Below are positions 1-11,928 of a stretch of DNA of 64,000 bases, piece by piece. The position numbers were made by a program, and so were the translations under genes. This DNA comes from Cranoglanis bouderius (Eukaryota; Chordata; Actinopteri; Siluriformes; Cranoglanididae). The notes beneath the pieces were generated by a model. It was not told the origin of the DNA. It searched no databases and worked only from the letters and a program-made list of their open reading frames with translations. The stretch's first letter is position 1, and the number at the start of each line of letters is the position of its first letter. The stretch covers positions 17,314,020 to 17,378,019 of the forward strand of contig CM042553.1 in NCBI GenBank assembly GCA_023630585.1, written 5' to 3'.

Positions 1-50
1 AATTTGTGCTGAATGTTTAAGCATCTTTCCACATCCGCGCTTCTTCCTAG

Positions 51-3000
51 ATGAGAATGAAGTGGGTGGTGTGTGTAGGAGTTTTCTGGATCCTTTCCAT
101 CTCCATCTCAGCCATTGACATCTGCTTCACGAAGCCCAAAGATCTGCCCCTGGAGCCGGTGTGTATATACCGCAACCCGAACGTCCCCGACAATGAAGAA
201 GCACCAACTGAGACCCCTGAGAAGATCCCTGGGTCCACCAACCCTCGAGTGTGGGAGCTGTCCAAAGCCAATGGGCGCTTTGCACTTTCTCTCTTCAAGC
301 AGCTCTCCAAAGGCAAGCCTGAGGATGCCAACATCTTCATGTCCCCGCTCAGCATCTCAACAGCCTTTGCCATGACGAAACTGGGAGCTTGCAACAGAAC
401 GCTGGAGCAGATCATGAGAGTAAGACAGTGAGACCATATGCAACACTTAAACTTTTCAAGTTTACATTCAGGTCAAAATGACCAATATATAAGTCTGTTT
501 CACAAATTTGAAAGTTCAGGCCATTTTGTCCTGAGAGTGACAAGGTAACAAACAGATTTTTATTATTATTTCTAGCAGCCTCTGCTGGCTGTGAGACAAA
601 TCAAAATTGCAATGAAAACACTGATAACTCCTCTCTACCCTCCTACATTTGATTTGTCCATTTCCTTTAAGGAAAAGGGGTGGAGCTTTGCAGCAGTGTT
701 CTGGCTGAGGCTCATTTTATCACAGGTCACAGGAATATAAACAGAAAATGGCCAGATCAACTGAATGTCAATATTGCTCATCAGTTTTTTCGGAGGTGTC
801 CCTGAAATTATGATTGCACATTAAAGTACTACAGTGCTGTGGAATTCTCAATTGTGACTGGTCAGAAGGTGTTGATTAATTTTCTATAACAGCAGCTCTG
901 ACAATACTGCACCCATCACAGGTTTATATTAATGCATTTGATCTAATACTGTTTCTATAGTAACAGCTCGTTAACAGGGACTTGTTCGGTGGACGCTTCA
1001 CGTAAACAGAATAGAAACCATGTTATTATTGATATGGTGACGTTTTCTGTAATGAGACATTTATTTAACATTTATGGAAGAAGTCTCCAGTGTCAGCACT
1101 TTGTAACAGTCAGGTAAAGCTGTAACTAAGAAGGAGTTCACTGTAACATGCTGAATTTTTCATCTGATTAACTTCAAGAGACAGAAAATAATGGGAGACT
1201 GGTGAGGGGATGACTGTTTATTGCTGCTATAACAAGCGAAAACAGGAACTAACTTGATTCATGGACATTCCACATCATCAAATGCAACTATAAATGGATA
1301 AAAAGTAAAATATTTCATCCTTTAGCATTGATTGTGGTACCTCTGCTTCATCACACCACCTTGTCACCGATTATTTTCCTATAACATCACAGCCACAGGA
1401 TTTTATTCAATACATAATAGAAAGTAAACAATTTTTTTTGTGATGATGTTTCTCAGGAAGTGATACTGACCTTCCATCCACATGCCTCAATCACAGGTGT
1501 TCGAGTTTGACACAATAAAGGAGAAGACGTCGGATCAGGTTCACTTTTTCTTCGCCAAGCTGAACTGCCGCCTCTATCGTAAAACACACAACTCTGTGGA
1601 ACTGGTCTCGGCCAACCGTCTGTTTGGAGAGAAGACGTTCGAGTTCACCGAGAACTATCAGAACATCAGCGAGACGGTCTACGGGGCCAAGCTGCTGCCG
1701 CTCAACTTTAAGGTCTTTAATGATTCACAAAACATCACTAACAAAACAGTAAGAAGTGTCTCCTTTATCAGCGCTGATCAGTCTTCGTTCCTTCCTGCAG
1801 GAGAAACCTGAAACTTCGAGGCAGAGGATCAACGAGTGGATTTCTGAGAAGACAAACAATAGAATCAACAACACTTTGCCCGAGGGCGCAATAGACGCAA
1901 ATACCATTCTGGTGCTGGTCAATACCATCTACTTTAAGGTAGGCATAGCTGTATGGGTTCCTCAACGGTTCTCAAAATGGTTCATTGTTCTAGGGGTCTA
2001 ATTTGAATCTTTTCTGCAAGAAAAAAAAAAAAGATTCTTCATACAACCTGCTTCATTCTTGAAGCAGCCAGCAAGATTTGCGAAGAGGAATTGTTGTTTC
2101 CACAAGTGATGTACTGAAAGCAGGGGTGGACAATTCAGTAGCCCGGGCACCCAGGACAAGCAGATTTCACGTCCAGGCTGTTAGTTTTTTATTTGCAGTT
2201 GCCTGGCAGACAAATAGTTTCAAAAACCAGAAAAAGAAAATCACAGTTTATCACACACATTTTCCCTTCAGAATGATTATTTTTAGCAGGAAGAGATCTA
2301 GTTTGTGGTGTAAAAGGGTTGTTTTGAATTGTATGTGTATTGTACACGCAGTAATATTGCACAAGCCAAGTGATACCAGCAAAACCATGGCGACTGGCAG
2401 AACTCAGCAATGTCCACTAGACACCAACATAGACTTACTGAAGGTGACAATTTGCTGCCACTGTGAACGCAGAGTGAGAGTGTAGGGAATGAAAGAAAGA
2501 GGATTTTACTTACAATGTCTAGTAGCAGTAAGTCAAAGTGACTGGACTTCTTTAAGGCATTTTTTTTCATTAGCTTGATCACCTGTGACGTCATGGTCTC
2601 GGGGACCTAAATGACTGAAATCCTGCACAAACATTCTTCTATTTCACACTTACCTTTCTTGCTAAGTGACGTTTGATGTTGTACATTATCCAGGGCCAAT
2701 GGAAACACAAGTTTAACAGACAGAATAGCTTGGAGACCAAATTCCATGTCAGCAAGACACACAGCTGCCTGGTGCAGATGATGTACCAGGAAAACATATA
2801 TCACTACGGAAAATTCCCAGAGGACAAGGTACAGGTGCTTGAGATGTTCTACAGCGGAGAAGGCATTTCAATGTTGATTGTATTACCGGACAAGAACACA
2901 AAGCTGGCTGAGGTACAATTTTGCAGTTCTCCTTTTTTAAATAAAATAAAATGACCAAACATTCACTGACTTTTCGATTGCAAGCAGTAAAATGCGTTCT

Positions 3001-5026
3001 TGCCTCACGCTCTACACCTCTTTAATAAAGGTGGAGGAAACTTTAACCCTTAAGAAACTCAGTGGCTGGTTGAATGACATGAAAAATAAACAAGTGGCAG
3101 TGCACTTCCCTCGTTTCCGCATAGAGGACAACTTTAGCCTCAAAGAGAAGCTTCAGGCTATGGGCCTCCAGGATATATTCAGTGCAGAGGATGCCAGTCT
3201 ACCAGGTAAAGCCTCTGGTTATTAATTTTATGAGCCATACATAAGCATAACTGTGTAATCCAGTCTGAAACCATTTTTCTCTCTCTGGAATCTGTATTCA
3301 GGCATGGTAGCGAACAATCAGACTGACCTTTATGTCAGTGATGCCTTCCACAAAGCTTTCCTTGAAGTAAGTTCCTCTTTCATACTAATTCGGAAAATGA
3401 AATCTGTTCCAACAACGTTTACATAGTGAATGTTAAATTTCTCAAGCTGCATAGGAATGAATTTACAGTCACGGGGAAAAAGAAAGCACACCCTCCTTCA
3501 ATTCTCTGTTTTTATTTACCAGGGCCAAAATTGCAACTGTGTGGTCCTCACCAACTTCTATACACAAACAAATAACCTCAAGTGACAACAACAACAAAAA
3601 AAAAACAACCCACAGATTTCAATATCTAGTCATTTTTCCCAAAAAGGTAAACCAACTTTCAGAGACCAGGTGGGGAAAAAATAAGCACACCCTTCCTACT
3701 TCCACAATCATTAAGAGAGTAATTAGCAGCCAATTTGAAATTCACCATTCTACAGTGAAAACGATCATTTACAAATGGAGAGCCTTCAAGACAGTTGCCA
3801 ATCTTCCCAGGAGTGGGCGTCCCAGCATATTCAGGCCAGGGTCAGACCGTACATGTAAATGTTCATGACAGCACAATCAGAAAAAGACTGAACAAGTATG
3901 TCTTTCATGGAAGGGTGGCTAGCAAAAAGCCCCTTCTCCATAAAAAGAATATGGCAGCATGACTTGGGTTTGCAAAATCGCATATGGATTACACCGTCAA
4001 GTTTAAAACATTTATTTCAGTTACACACCAATTTAATAAACATTTTGTGAAACTCAGTCATTTCATATTAATGACTTGATAGAAAGTGATCCACAACCAA
4101 TCCGTAAATTAAGACAAATAAAGACCAGCAATTCAATTAGGAGAAAAGTAATAGCACCCTTTAAAAGGTGGAAGAGTCAGTATGTGTCTGTGGTAGCATT
4201 CACACTGAAATGGCAGAGTTGCAGTACTGCAGTGTTTACCACGACACACTTAGGAGGAGCTCTTCCACCATTTTGATGTTTTCAGCTCTCTGTGAGCGTT
4301 GCCTTTTATGCAGAGTCGTGGCCATCACCAAATGCAAATCGGCTATGCTGTGAACCCGCTTGGTAATTTACAGGTGATTGGCATTTATCAACATATGCGA
4401 GTATGAAGAAAAGGTTTAGGTTTGGCCTAAATTACTTGGTTTCTGAAGTAACTAATTTCATTAGAAAATACTGTGGGGGAGTACAAACAAAAATAATATA
4501 TAAAATAAAATAAAACAAACAAACAAAAAAAAACAAAAAAACAAACAAAAAAAAAAAAACCCAAAAACACATGGCAGCAAAATATAACTCCCTGCTGAAT
4601 GTTTTAACAGAATGCAGAACTCTGGTATTAAATTACACTAGGTTTATCTGGAATCCTAAATGATGTTAGTCTACTACACATACTACTGACCTTTAGATTG
4701 ATGTTATTAAAACATGTTTTTAAAAACAAACCTATTTCATACACCTCCAAGCTGAAGCCCTACATAACGTTCACGTTGCAATAGAAGACAATAAAATAAA
4801 TAAATAAATAGACAGATAGATTGATAGATATCTGCCTTTCTTCCAGGTCAATGAAGAGGGCAGCGAGGCTGCAGCAGCTACTGTGATCCTGTTCGTTGGT
4901 CGCTCCCTCAACCCAAATCGCGAGGTGTTCATAGCCGATCGGCCTTTCCTGCTCTTTATCCGAGAAACCACTATCAACACGCTGATCTTCGCAGGCCGTG
5001 TGGCAGATCCCTGCTCAAGCAGATAA
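51..5026 (+). CDS. serpinc1: antithrombin III (serpin C1), 7 coding exons
   Basis: Secreted serpin that inhibits thrombin, factor Xa and related clotting proteases, accelerated by heparin. Exons, with canonical AG/GT borders unless noted: 51-419, 1497-1712, 1801-1938, 2694-2912, 3031-3205, 3302-3366, 4847-5026 (TAA 5024-5026). Joined they give 453 codons; human antithrombin has 464. Residues 1-21 form a signal peptide. The heparin-site segments PVCIYRNP and AKLNCRLYRK are present. The hinge EEGSEAAAA precedes the reactive bond GRS (Arg413-Ser414), so inhibition of Arg-specific proteases should be retained. The C-terminal ADPCSSR supplies the last disulfide cysteine. The 65-bp sixth exon matches the human 65-bp exon. 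The donor after residue 195 (AAG|GTCTTT) is weak and its intron is only 88 bp. ATG 51 follows a pyrimidine-rich tract ending in TAG, so it may sit at an exon start, with a 5' UTR or a few N-terminal codons left of the window. Confidence 0.95.
830..1420 (+). repeat. interspersed repeat family A, copy 1 (serpinc1 intron)
   Basis: Shares long blocks with four other places in this window (47281-48900, 56950-57551, 60364-61045, 62905-63445): GGTCAGAAGGTGTTGATTA near the left, TTTATGGAAG with GTCTCCAGTGTCAG in the middle, and a right end with ATTATTTTCCTATAACA. No coding capacity is seen, so it looks like a non-autonomous DNA element. The class cannot be decided by eye. Confidence 0.75.
3466..3985 (+). 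mobile_element. decayed Tc1/mariner-like element in serpinc1 intron 6
   Basis: Starts after a TA dinucleotide with a Tc1-like terminus (CAGTCACGGGGAAAAAGAAA, then GCACACCCT). A degenerate transposase follows: the helix-turn-helix linker region around 3740-3830 (SRSGRPS-like) and the stretch LNKYVFHGRVASKKPLL around 3890-3940. Several frameshifts and the loss of the catalytic half make it non-functional. Confidence 0.65.
3986..4846. other. rest of serpinc1 intron 6, no gene seen
   Basis: AT-rich intronic sequence with an A-rich tract at 4498-4570 and a (TAAA)-rich run at 4790-4812. A 9-bp inverted pair, GTGGAAGAG and CTCTTCCAC, flanks about 85 bases near 4167-4268. No coding exon is missing here: the exons on either side join in frame. 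Confidence 0.5.
4847..5026 (+). CDS. serpinc1: serpinc1 last exon: reactive-centre loop and C terminus
   Basis: This exon encodes 59 residues starting VNEEGSEAAAAT. It carries the serpin hinge, the P1-P1' pair Arg-Ser in GRSLNPNR, the strand motif RPFLLFIRE, and the terminal ADPCSSR before TAA. The acceptor is TTCTTCCAG at 4838-4846. The small residues in the hinge (Gly, Ser, Ala) are those needed for loop insertion, which indicates an inhibitory serpin rather than a non-inhibitory relative. Confidence 0.95.
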   Translation, partial: VNEEGSEAAAATVILFVGRSLNPNREVFIADRPFLLFIRETTINTLIFAGRVADPCSSR

Positions 5027-5163
5027 GGAGAGAGAGATTCACTCCTTTACCCATGACGAGTGAGGAGAAGAGAGAGGAAGATTATGATGGAGAGCTCAAT
5101 GACGGTGTTATTATTCTCATCCATCGGGTGGTATGATGCTGTTCCATTTCATTATTCGTCATA

Positions 5164-5169
5164 AATAAA
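5164..5169 (+). promoter_or_regulatory. polyadenylation signal of serpinc1
   Basis: AATAAA lies about 140 bases after the stop codon in an otherwise uninformative short 3' UTR. It is the first good signal downstream, so the serpinc1 transcript probably ends near 5190. Confidence 0.7.
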
Positions 5170-5190
5170 ACAAAACGAAAAAAAATTTAC

Positions 5191-8100
5191 AAACTGGTGT
5201 ACTGTATTACTATATTATTCACATACTAAAACTTCCCATGAAATGGTTTAACGCTGTGGTTTTATTCCGTATGTTGAAGGATTTCCTTCTGAAACAGGAA
5301 GTCAGAGTGACAGCATGTTGAAACGCTTGACTACACAACAGCCAATAGCGTTTGTTGTTACGCCACACCACCACCACCGAATCTAAACAAACCTCACAAT
5401 ACCTTAGTGAACTAGCTAAATAGGGAGAATATTGAGTTTAATGAGAGCTTTTCACCTACTCTTGCTGTTAGAGACCCCGTGGTGTAAAAAGACAGAATCT
5501 TAGTCTCCATCAGTCTGAGGTATTCCGGCGTTGATCCACTCCAAAACTCTGAAAAGCCACAAGAACATGACCTCGTGCAAACTCCACCCTCTTCCCAATG
5601 AATAAACTCCAACTTTCTTTTCCTTAACCAAGCAATGGTTAGACAAGTTTACTGCTAATGAGCTGCTAATGTAGAGCAAGACATGCGTCTGGGGTTTGGG
5701 GTAAACACATTCTAGAGAGCATTTCATTGAACAATCATAAAGTGACGAACTATGAAATTAAAACAAGAATATTTCCAAAACTGTTCTTTGTTGTCCCCCC
5801 CGTATCTGTGTCTGTGTCCATAAGACTAATGGACAGATTTAACAAGCTTTGAAACACCGATTTAGATTTCAGGGATAGTTTAAAGACCATGATTGTTTTT
5901 CTATATTGAAAAACAAGTTCCGTGATGTGGCAGTGCAACAAAATAAGTCATTAGACAACAACTCATCCAAAAAAACAAAAACCCAAAACAAACCGGATCT
6001 TATTAAATACGATTGGCTGGAACATGATCGGCTCTTGTATTTTACGATGCAATAACACTCACCTGTAACATGTTTAATACTAGCTCAGATTTTTAAGTGA
6101 AATTCTCAGCTCCTGTTTCTTACACAAATGCACAGCAAGGGCAAAAATCAATGCATTACAACATAAACAATGTTAATTAAAGTTTCAATCAAGTAAATAA
6201 AATTAAGAAAACATGCACTAGATCTTGGATTAAAACAAGTTTATTTTCCATGTTAGAAATGTTGGGTTTATCAGATCACACAACGTGGGCTTCGTATAAT
6301 CAGGCATTTATAGAATATTGTAATAAATCCTTCACAGTTAAACACTTAAAGTGCTTTATTTCCTTTTAGGAGAATGGATTTAAAATCTGCTAGTGAGGAA
6401 GAAAGAAAGTGGTTGTGAAAAGAAGCATTCACATTATAAAATCACTAATAATCTCACATGTACCTTTTTGTAAAGGGAAAGCAAAAGTCTGATTTGCAAT
6501 AATTCATTTTTTTTTTTTTTTTTTTTTTTACACATTATATTACTTTCAGTTTCCACAATATTCTGGTTATTACAATAAATGTCTAAAATTTAAATATATG
6601 TGTAATTGATGTCTAATACACTACTAATCATTTTAAATTAAAGAATCCAGAGTAAAATACCTTATTTTAAAAATATGCTTAATTCATGTTAATGTAAAAT
6701 AAAATATTTAATGTATGCTTAAGAGTAACATGATCAAGACAGACATATCTTTAGAGACTATATTGCTTTCGAGACATAAACAATATAGCAAGACAAAATG
6801 AGAAAAGAAACAAACAAAAAAAAGTTGTTATTTTGGCATATACTGGTGCAACAGGTTTAGATGACTGGAAACATTCTTATAAACAGACTAATGTTTGGCC
6901 ATCACAAATGACGAAGACATGCAAATTAACAAGTAACATTTCAAACCGAGTCTGTTTACATCCCCAACGACCCCTCCACCCCCTTCCCCGCCCCCAAAGA
7001 CAGAGTGTGAGGCTGCAAAAACAACAACAACGAGAGGGAAAAAACGTCTCCGCCGCAGCCTCACAAATCAACAGTGTCGTTGCTCCGTTAGAAAAATTTT
7101 GCATTCGACTCGTCTACTATGTTCCCTGTACAAAATATTCTGAGGGACGAGACAAGACTGAACAAATCTGTCCGATATGGCTCAGCACTGTCGTTCAGTG
7201 TTCCCAGGTTTTTTTTTTTTTTAATGAAATGAATACGTAGTAGAGACATGCAACTGAAACTTCACAAGCTTACTGTTAGAAAATTGAGAATCTGAGGTAA
7301 GTGGAGTTGCTGAATGAGGAGCTGCAAAAAATTTCACCGCATTTTCTGAAAGCAACAGCGTGGAACAATAAATACAATCAATGTACAGGATCACAAATTT
7401 CCACAGATCATGCGATCATATGACTAGAAACTGCTTGAAGAATTTTACTACTTTACTTTCATATTGTGGTGTTTTCACCATATTTTATGCATGGTATAGC
7501 CTCGAAACATATTTTTGTAGCAGTAGTCTCAGACTCAAATGCAGCTTTTCGAATCCATAAATCTTTTCTACACTTTTCTAGCCACAAGCCTCAGAATCTT
7601 GAATGTTGTAATCCGACTGGCTCGTCATATTTTAGTGTATTTGCACAAGTGGAAAAAAATATTTTTTTAAACACTGGCAAATGAGGTTTTCAGAGCAACA
7701 TGTAACCACAGTCATTAGTGAGTAAACAAGAACTGACCAGACTCTCTAGTGAAAGCTAGATGTTTAGATTTTCATATAAAGGTTCTTGGATGGAGCCCTT
7801 CCTTATCTGTAGCTGTCGTGTGCACAGCCAGTCTGCCTAAAGATGTCTAAATCCTCGCTAGCCAAGTGTGATTTCAACACATACTCAACGTAACGCTTTG
7901 AGCGAGCCGTTAGCTAACATTGTGTCGGAGTAAATCAGATATAAGCCTCATCAGATACTGGGTGTCAAAAAGTTGGTGCTGCTCCTGCTCTCCCTTTTTA
8001 CTTTCTGAGGATTTACAAATGCTATACCATTACTTCTGGCTGACCTACATGCAAAAACTGAACATTTTAAACAAAATTCCACCGAGTGAAGCCCGCAACC

Positions 8101-9533
8101 TAGGCCACCATAGAAACGCATGTGGATAAACCCTCATCAGAACACACTCCTGGTGTAAACGGGGTTTACAGACGGACGTTGGTTGGAAAGTGCACTGAAA
8201 TTTCTTGCAGCAGCTCAGTTTTCCTGTAAAATCCGACGTGAAATGTGTAACACTGGAGTGTGCGTTTAATGCAGAACACGTGTTCAGTCAATGCCGTCTA
8301 TCTGCAGTAGCTGTGCTGATTATTAGAAATTTTAAATAGCACTAGTATTTACATCGTGATAATGTGTTTCTATGTGATTAACTCTGAAAGCACAAAATAA
8401 AAATAAAAATGAGAAGGCCAGAGAAAAATAAGTAACTAAACCAAGAAGGGCTTGGTTTCTCAAAAAAAGTAATTTAGAAAAAATATGCTGATGGACTGAA
8501 GTGAGCATTTTGTTTTTTGGCCCGGACAGATATGAAGAGATACTGCACGTTTGTATTAGCCCTAACATTTTACACTTCTGATAACGTTCTGGAATGATCG
8601 ATCAGACACACGAATCCTTTGCATTGTACTAAACAGAAACAAACGCAAGGACACATCTGATACTGAGATATGCCCATCACTGTCACTATAACCACCACCC
8701 TGCCATTATGCGACTGGCTAATATCTTAAAATATGAAGAAAAAAAAAAAAAAATACCTGCTTATATCGTGTCACACTAGGTTATGATTATGAGGTTATGA
8801 ATATATAAAGTTGTAATCTACATCGGCTGTTCTCATGAGGTTGCGCTGGAATAAAGAGAGACCCACAACATCGGCGTGTTCTTCATTAACCTGACTGATG
8901 CACACCGACGCCACACGTTCACACAGTTCCATAACATTTTCGTGTTGCTACTGCGTCTGAGGCCTTAACTACAGAGATGTTCGTACGCCGTCATCGCCGT
9001 TGTCTGTTTTTCTGCTGCACTTGTGAAGTTGAAAGTAAAGTGAGGTCCAAGAACGTCTAAATAAACGGCTTTTAGTGTGGAAAGAACAGTAAACATCCAA
9101 AAAAAAAACAAAAAAACAAAACTGGATAGAGTTCCTGATATTGTTCTAAAGAGGTGTTGACCTGTATTCACGGAAGCGACAGAAAACGATAGAAAAGTCT
9201 TGAGGAGTCCTGAATGGTTTTTAAGAGGATAAGAGGTGCATTCCATTGAAAATAATCAGTAGCTGTTTTCTCTTCTAGGCTCTTCCCAGTCATCAGGGAA
9301 GGGAAAAAAAGTATGGTCACAATCACGTGTGATTCACAGCCTTAAAGAAAAAAAATCCACACCATCCATCCATCAAACGAACGGCCTTTCACGTTACCAA
9401 AGCTTTTCTTGTCTTTCTTATTTTTACATATACAAAAAGTTGTCTCTATATGCATAAGTGATATATAATTAGATATTTTAAAAGAAGAAAAAAAAATCCC
9501 CCCTTAAACAATCCTATCTTTAAGTGCCGGATG

Positions 9534-9567
<34 letters not shown>

Positions 9568-11376
9568 CTCCGGCTCTCTCTCTGTTTTTTTTTTTTTTCA
9601 TTTTTCATAATAGATTCCCCGGTCTTGCAGTGAGTGTCAGAGGTATAACATCTACGATTCGTTTCTGTTCCTTTGGTTCCCGAGAGCTTCTGTCACTTGA
9701 AGTCGAATCATAGCACCAGCTGGCAACATCTGCTCAAAAAAAATTAAAATAAAATAAAAAAAAAAAAATACAACAAAGCAACCAAACAAACCAACAACGA
9801 AAAAAAAAAAAAAAAAAAACCCTAAAATTTGACTCCACATTTAAAGTGCTCTCCTTTAAAATCCTAATCTCACAGTCATTCCGTTGCATTTCAAAATGAT
9901 TTCCTGTTAACAGACGTACACGTGTCCTGGATTTGGTTGCATTCCCGACTCCATTTCTTGGACGTTTGCCATAAAAATGTTCTTTACCTACAAAACAAAT
10001 CGCTTCCCACCAACTCTGACATGCTCAGTCACTGTCGGAGCGATACTGAAAAAAAAATCTACAGATTACAAATCTCTTATTGTTCACTTGTTACAACAAG
10101 AAAAGAAAGAAAAAAAAAAACAGTAAAATATAGAAACATGGAAACGTGAAACTGAGTTGAGTGCATCCACCAATCTGTGTGTAACAGATCTGTATTGCGT
10201 AGTGATGAGGGAGAGGTAACTGAGTGGTACTGTAGCTTATCTGAGGTTGAACACTTTCCTGTTTTCTATAGTACTGTATTAATTATATTCAGCAGCTAGA
10301 TTTGGAGTATGGGAATGAAAAAATTGAATCAAATAACAATTTGCTATTTTTCCCCCCACGTTCCAATATCAGTCTTATCACTGTTTTAAGAACAAGCTAA
10401 ACTGTTTAATGCAACAGCTAATTAAAAGTTCATCAGCTAAGATTTTTTTTTCTAGGCCTATCAAATAATTGCAAACAGAAGAATTTATGACAAAGCCAGG
10501 TTGGCACTTAGAAACAAACTAAACAAATTAGGAATCTGGCATTAGAGCATTAGATCAGACCTGAGGGGCCCTAACGAAGAAAAACAGAACCCGTTTTTCT
10601 AGCCTAGCTATAGCTGGGGAGCAGCAGCGTCGAACCCCAATATGTTAAGATTGTCTCAAGGCAAAAGTAACTGAGGACTGAAACATCCTCTATTTTATAA
10701 TCACCATCTGGCACAGAGAAGTTTGGCAATTATTTTAACACAATTTGACCAAATCATAACACATCATCTCTTTGTCCTGAATCCTGAAGCTTCTGTTAAA
10801 CTTGTACAAAAATATTTTTAAAAAAAACAAAAAAACAAAAAAAACAAACACCTGTAACACATATAAAAGACAGGAAAGTCAAATGAAAATAAAACAGAAA
10901 AAGAAAAAAAAAACAGAAATAACTGCATCCAGTGGTGTGTGAGGTTGTTGGAGTGTGGCTTGTCTTCATTTGTTGAAGTAACGGTTCAGTTTGTGCAACT
11001 GAAGGTAGATGCGGTTTAAAGCGCATATGTTATTTATTTATTTATAAATACCTAATCACTATTATTCTAGTTTAGTTTTATAGCAAACAGTCTTAGCATT
11101 TGTTTTGTTGTCTCACGTTTGTTGACTTACAGTTGAAAGAACGTCTAAGAAACGAAGATAAAATACCCACCAACTCATCCTCCTCATATTTTTTTAACAT
11201 CAGAGTGACAGCAGCTTTTCAAGCAGCTGGATATACCGTGCTCCATCAGCTCCTGCACATGCTTATTGTTGATTGGCTTGTAGAAAATTTCTTTTTTTTT
11301 TGTTTTCTTCTTTTTTTCAAAGCCCCAAATGTTTTTATCTCCTCAACCTCCATGCATTGTATTAAACCCAATCCCA
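5191..11376. other. region between serpinc1 and zbtb37 stops; may include long zbtb37 3' UTR
   Basis: No coding exon is visible on either strand. The part next to zbtb37 should be its 3' UTR. AATAAA-type signals on the minus strand occur at about 11031-11042 (overlapping AATAAATAAATAA), and again near 6354 and 6240, so the UTR could be about 330 bases or about 5 kb. The region has poly-A/T runs (6508-6529, 9782-9800) but no recognisable transposon, which is unusual for this window and fits a long UTR. Confidence 0.4.
9538..9565. repeat. (TC)n microsatellite
   Basis: About 14 uninterrupted TC units, followed by TC-rich sequence and a poly-T tract. Confidence 0.9.
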
Positions 11377-11928
11377 TCAATCAGGCCCAGTGGTGGAGAC
11401 CGACGGTTGTATCCCCTCCCCAAAAGATGAAGCTCCTCCTCTGGCTCCTGCGCCGGTTCCCTCAGACTCGTCATCATCGTCATGCTGATTGCGGCGTGGC
11501 GTGGCAGCGTTGGCGTTTGCGTTGTTGACGTTATTGTTGTTGGTGGTGGTGGTTTCAGGTGAGGCGCTATGCGAGCCCTCATGTGGCGTGCAGCCTGGGT
11601 GGTTCTTCCGGAAATGCTGGTTGAGGATAGCCTGGAAGGGGAAGCTCTTGCCGCAGACATGGCAGTGGAAGGGCTTGTTTCCAGTGTGCTTGCGGATGTG
11701 GTACTCCAGCTGGTCCTTGCGTGTGTACTTCTTTCCACACATGCGGCACACGAATGGTGTGATGCCCATGTGCAGCCGCATGTGACGATCAAGGCTGCCC
11801 TTCTGGTTAAACGACTTGCAGCAGTAGATACAGGTGAGGCGTGGGTTGTAGCGGAACCAGCGATCACCCACCTGCTCACGCAGATACTCCTCATACCCTC
11901 CTACATCATACACAGCTGTTTCCTCTCC
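11377..11928 (-). CDS. zbtb37: zbtb37 coding exon 3 (three C2H2 fingers)
   Basis: 183 codons plus stop. The acceptor CTCTGCAG ends at 11929. It encodes GEETAVYDVGGYEEYLREQV, then WFRYNPRLTC and three C2H2 fingers (for example SFNQKGSLDRHMRLH and KYTRKDQLEYHIRKH), a low-complexity Asn/Asp-rich tail and the terminal SVSTTGPD. Confidence 0.94.
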   Translation of the reverse strand, partial: GEETAVYDVGGYEEYLREQVGDRWFRYNPRLTCIYCCKSFNQKGSLDRHMRLHMGITPFVCRMCGKKYTRKDQLEYHIRKHTGNKPFHCHVCGKSFPFQAILNQHFRKNHPGCTPHEGSHSASPETTTTNNNNVNNANANAATPRRNQHDDDDESEGTGAGARGGASSFGEGIQPSVSTTGPD

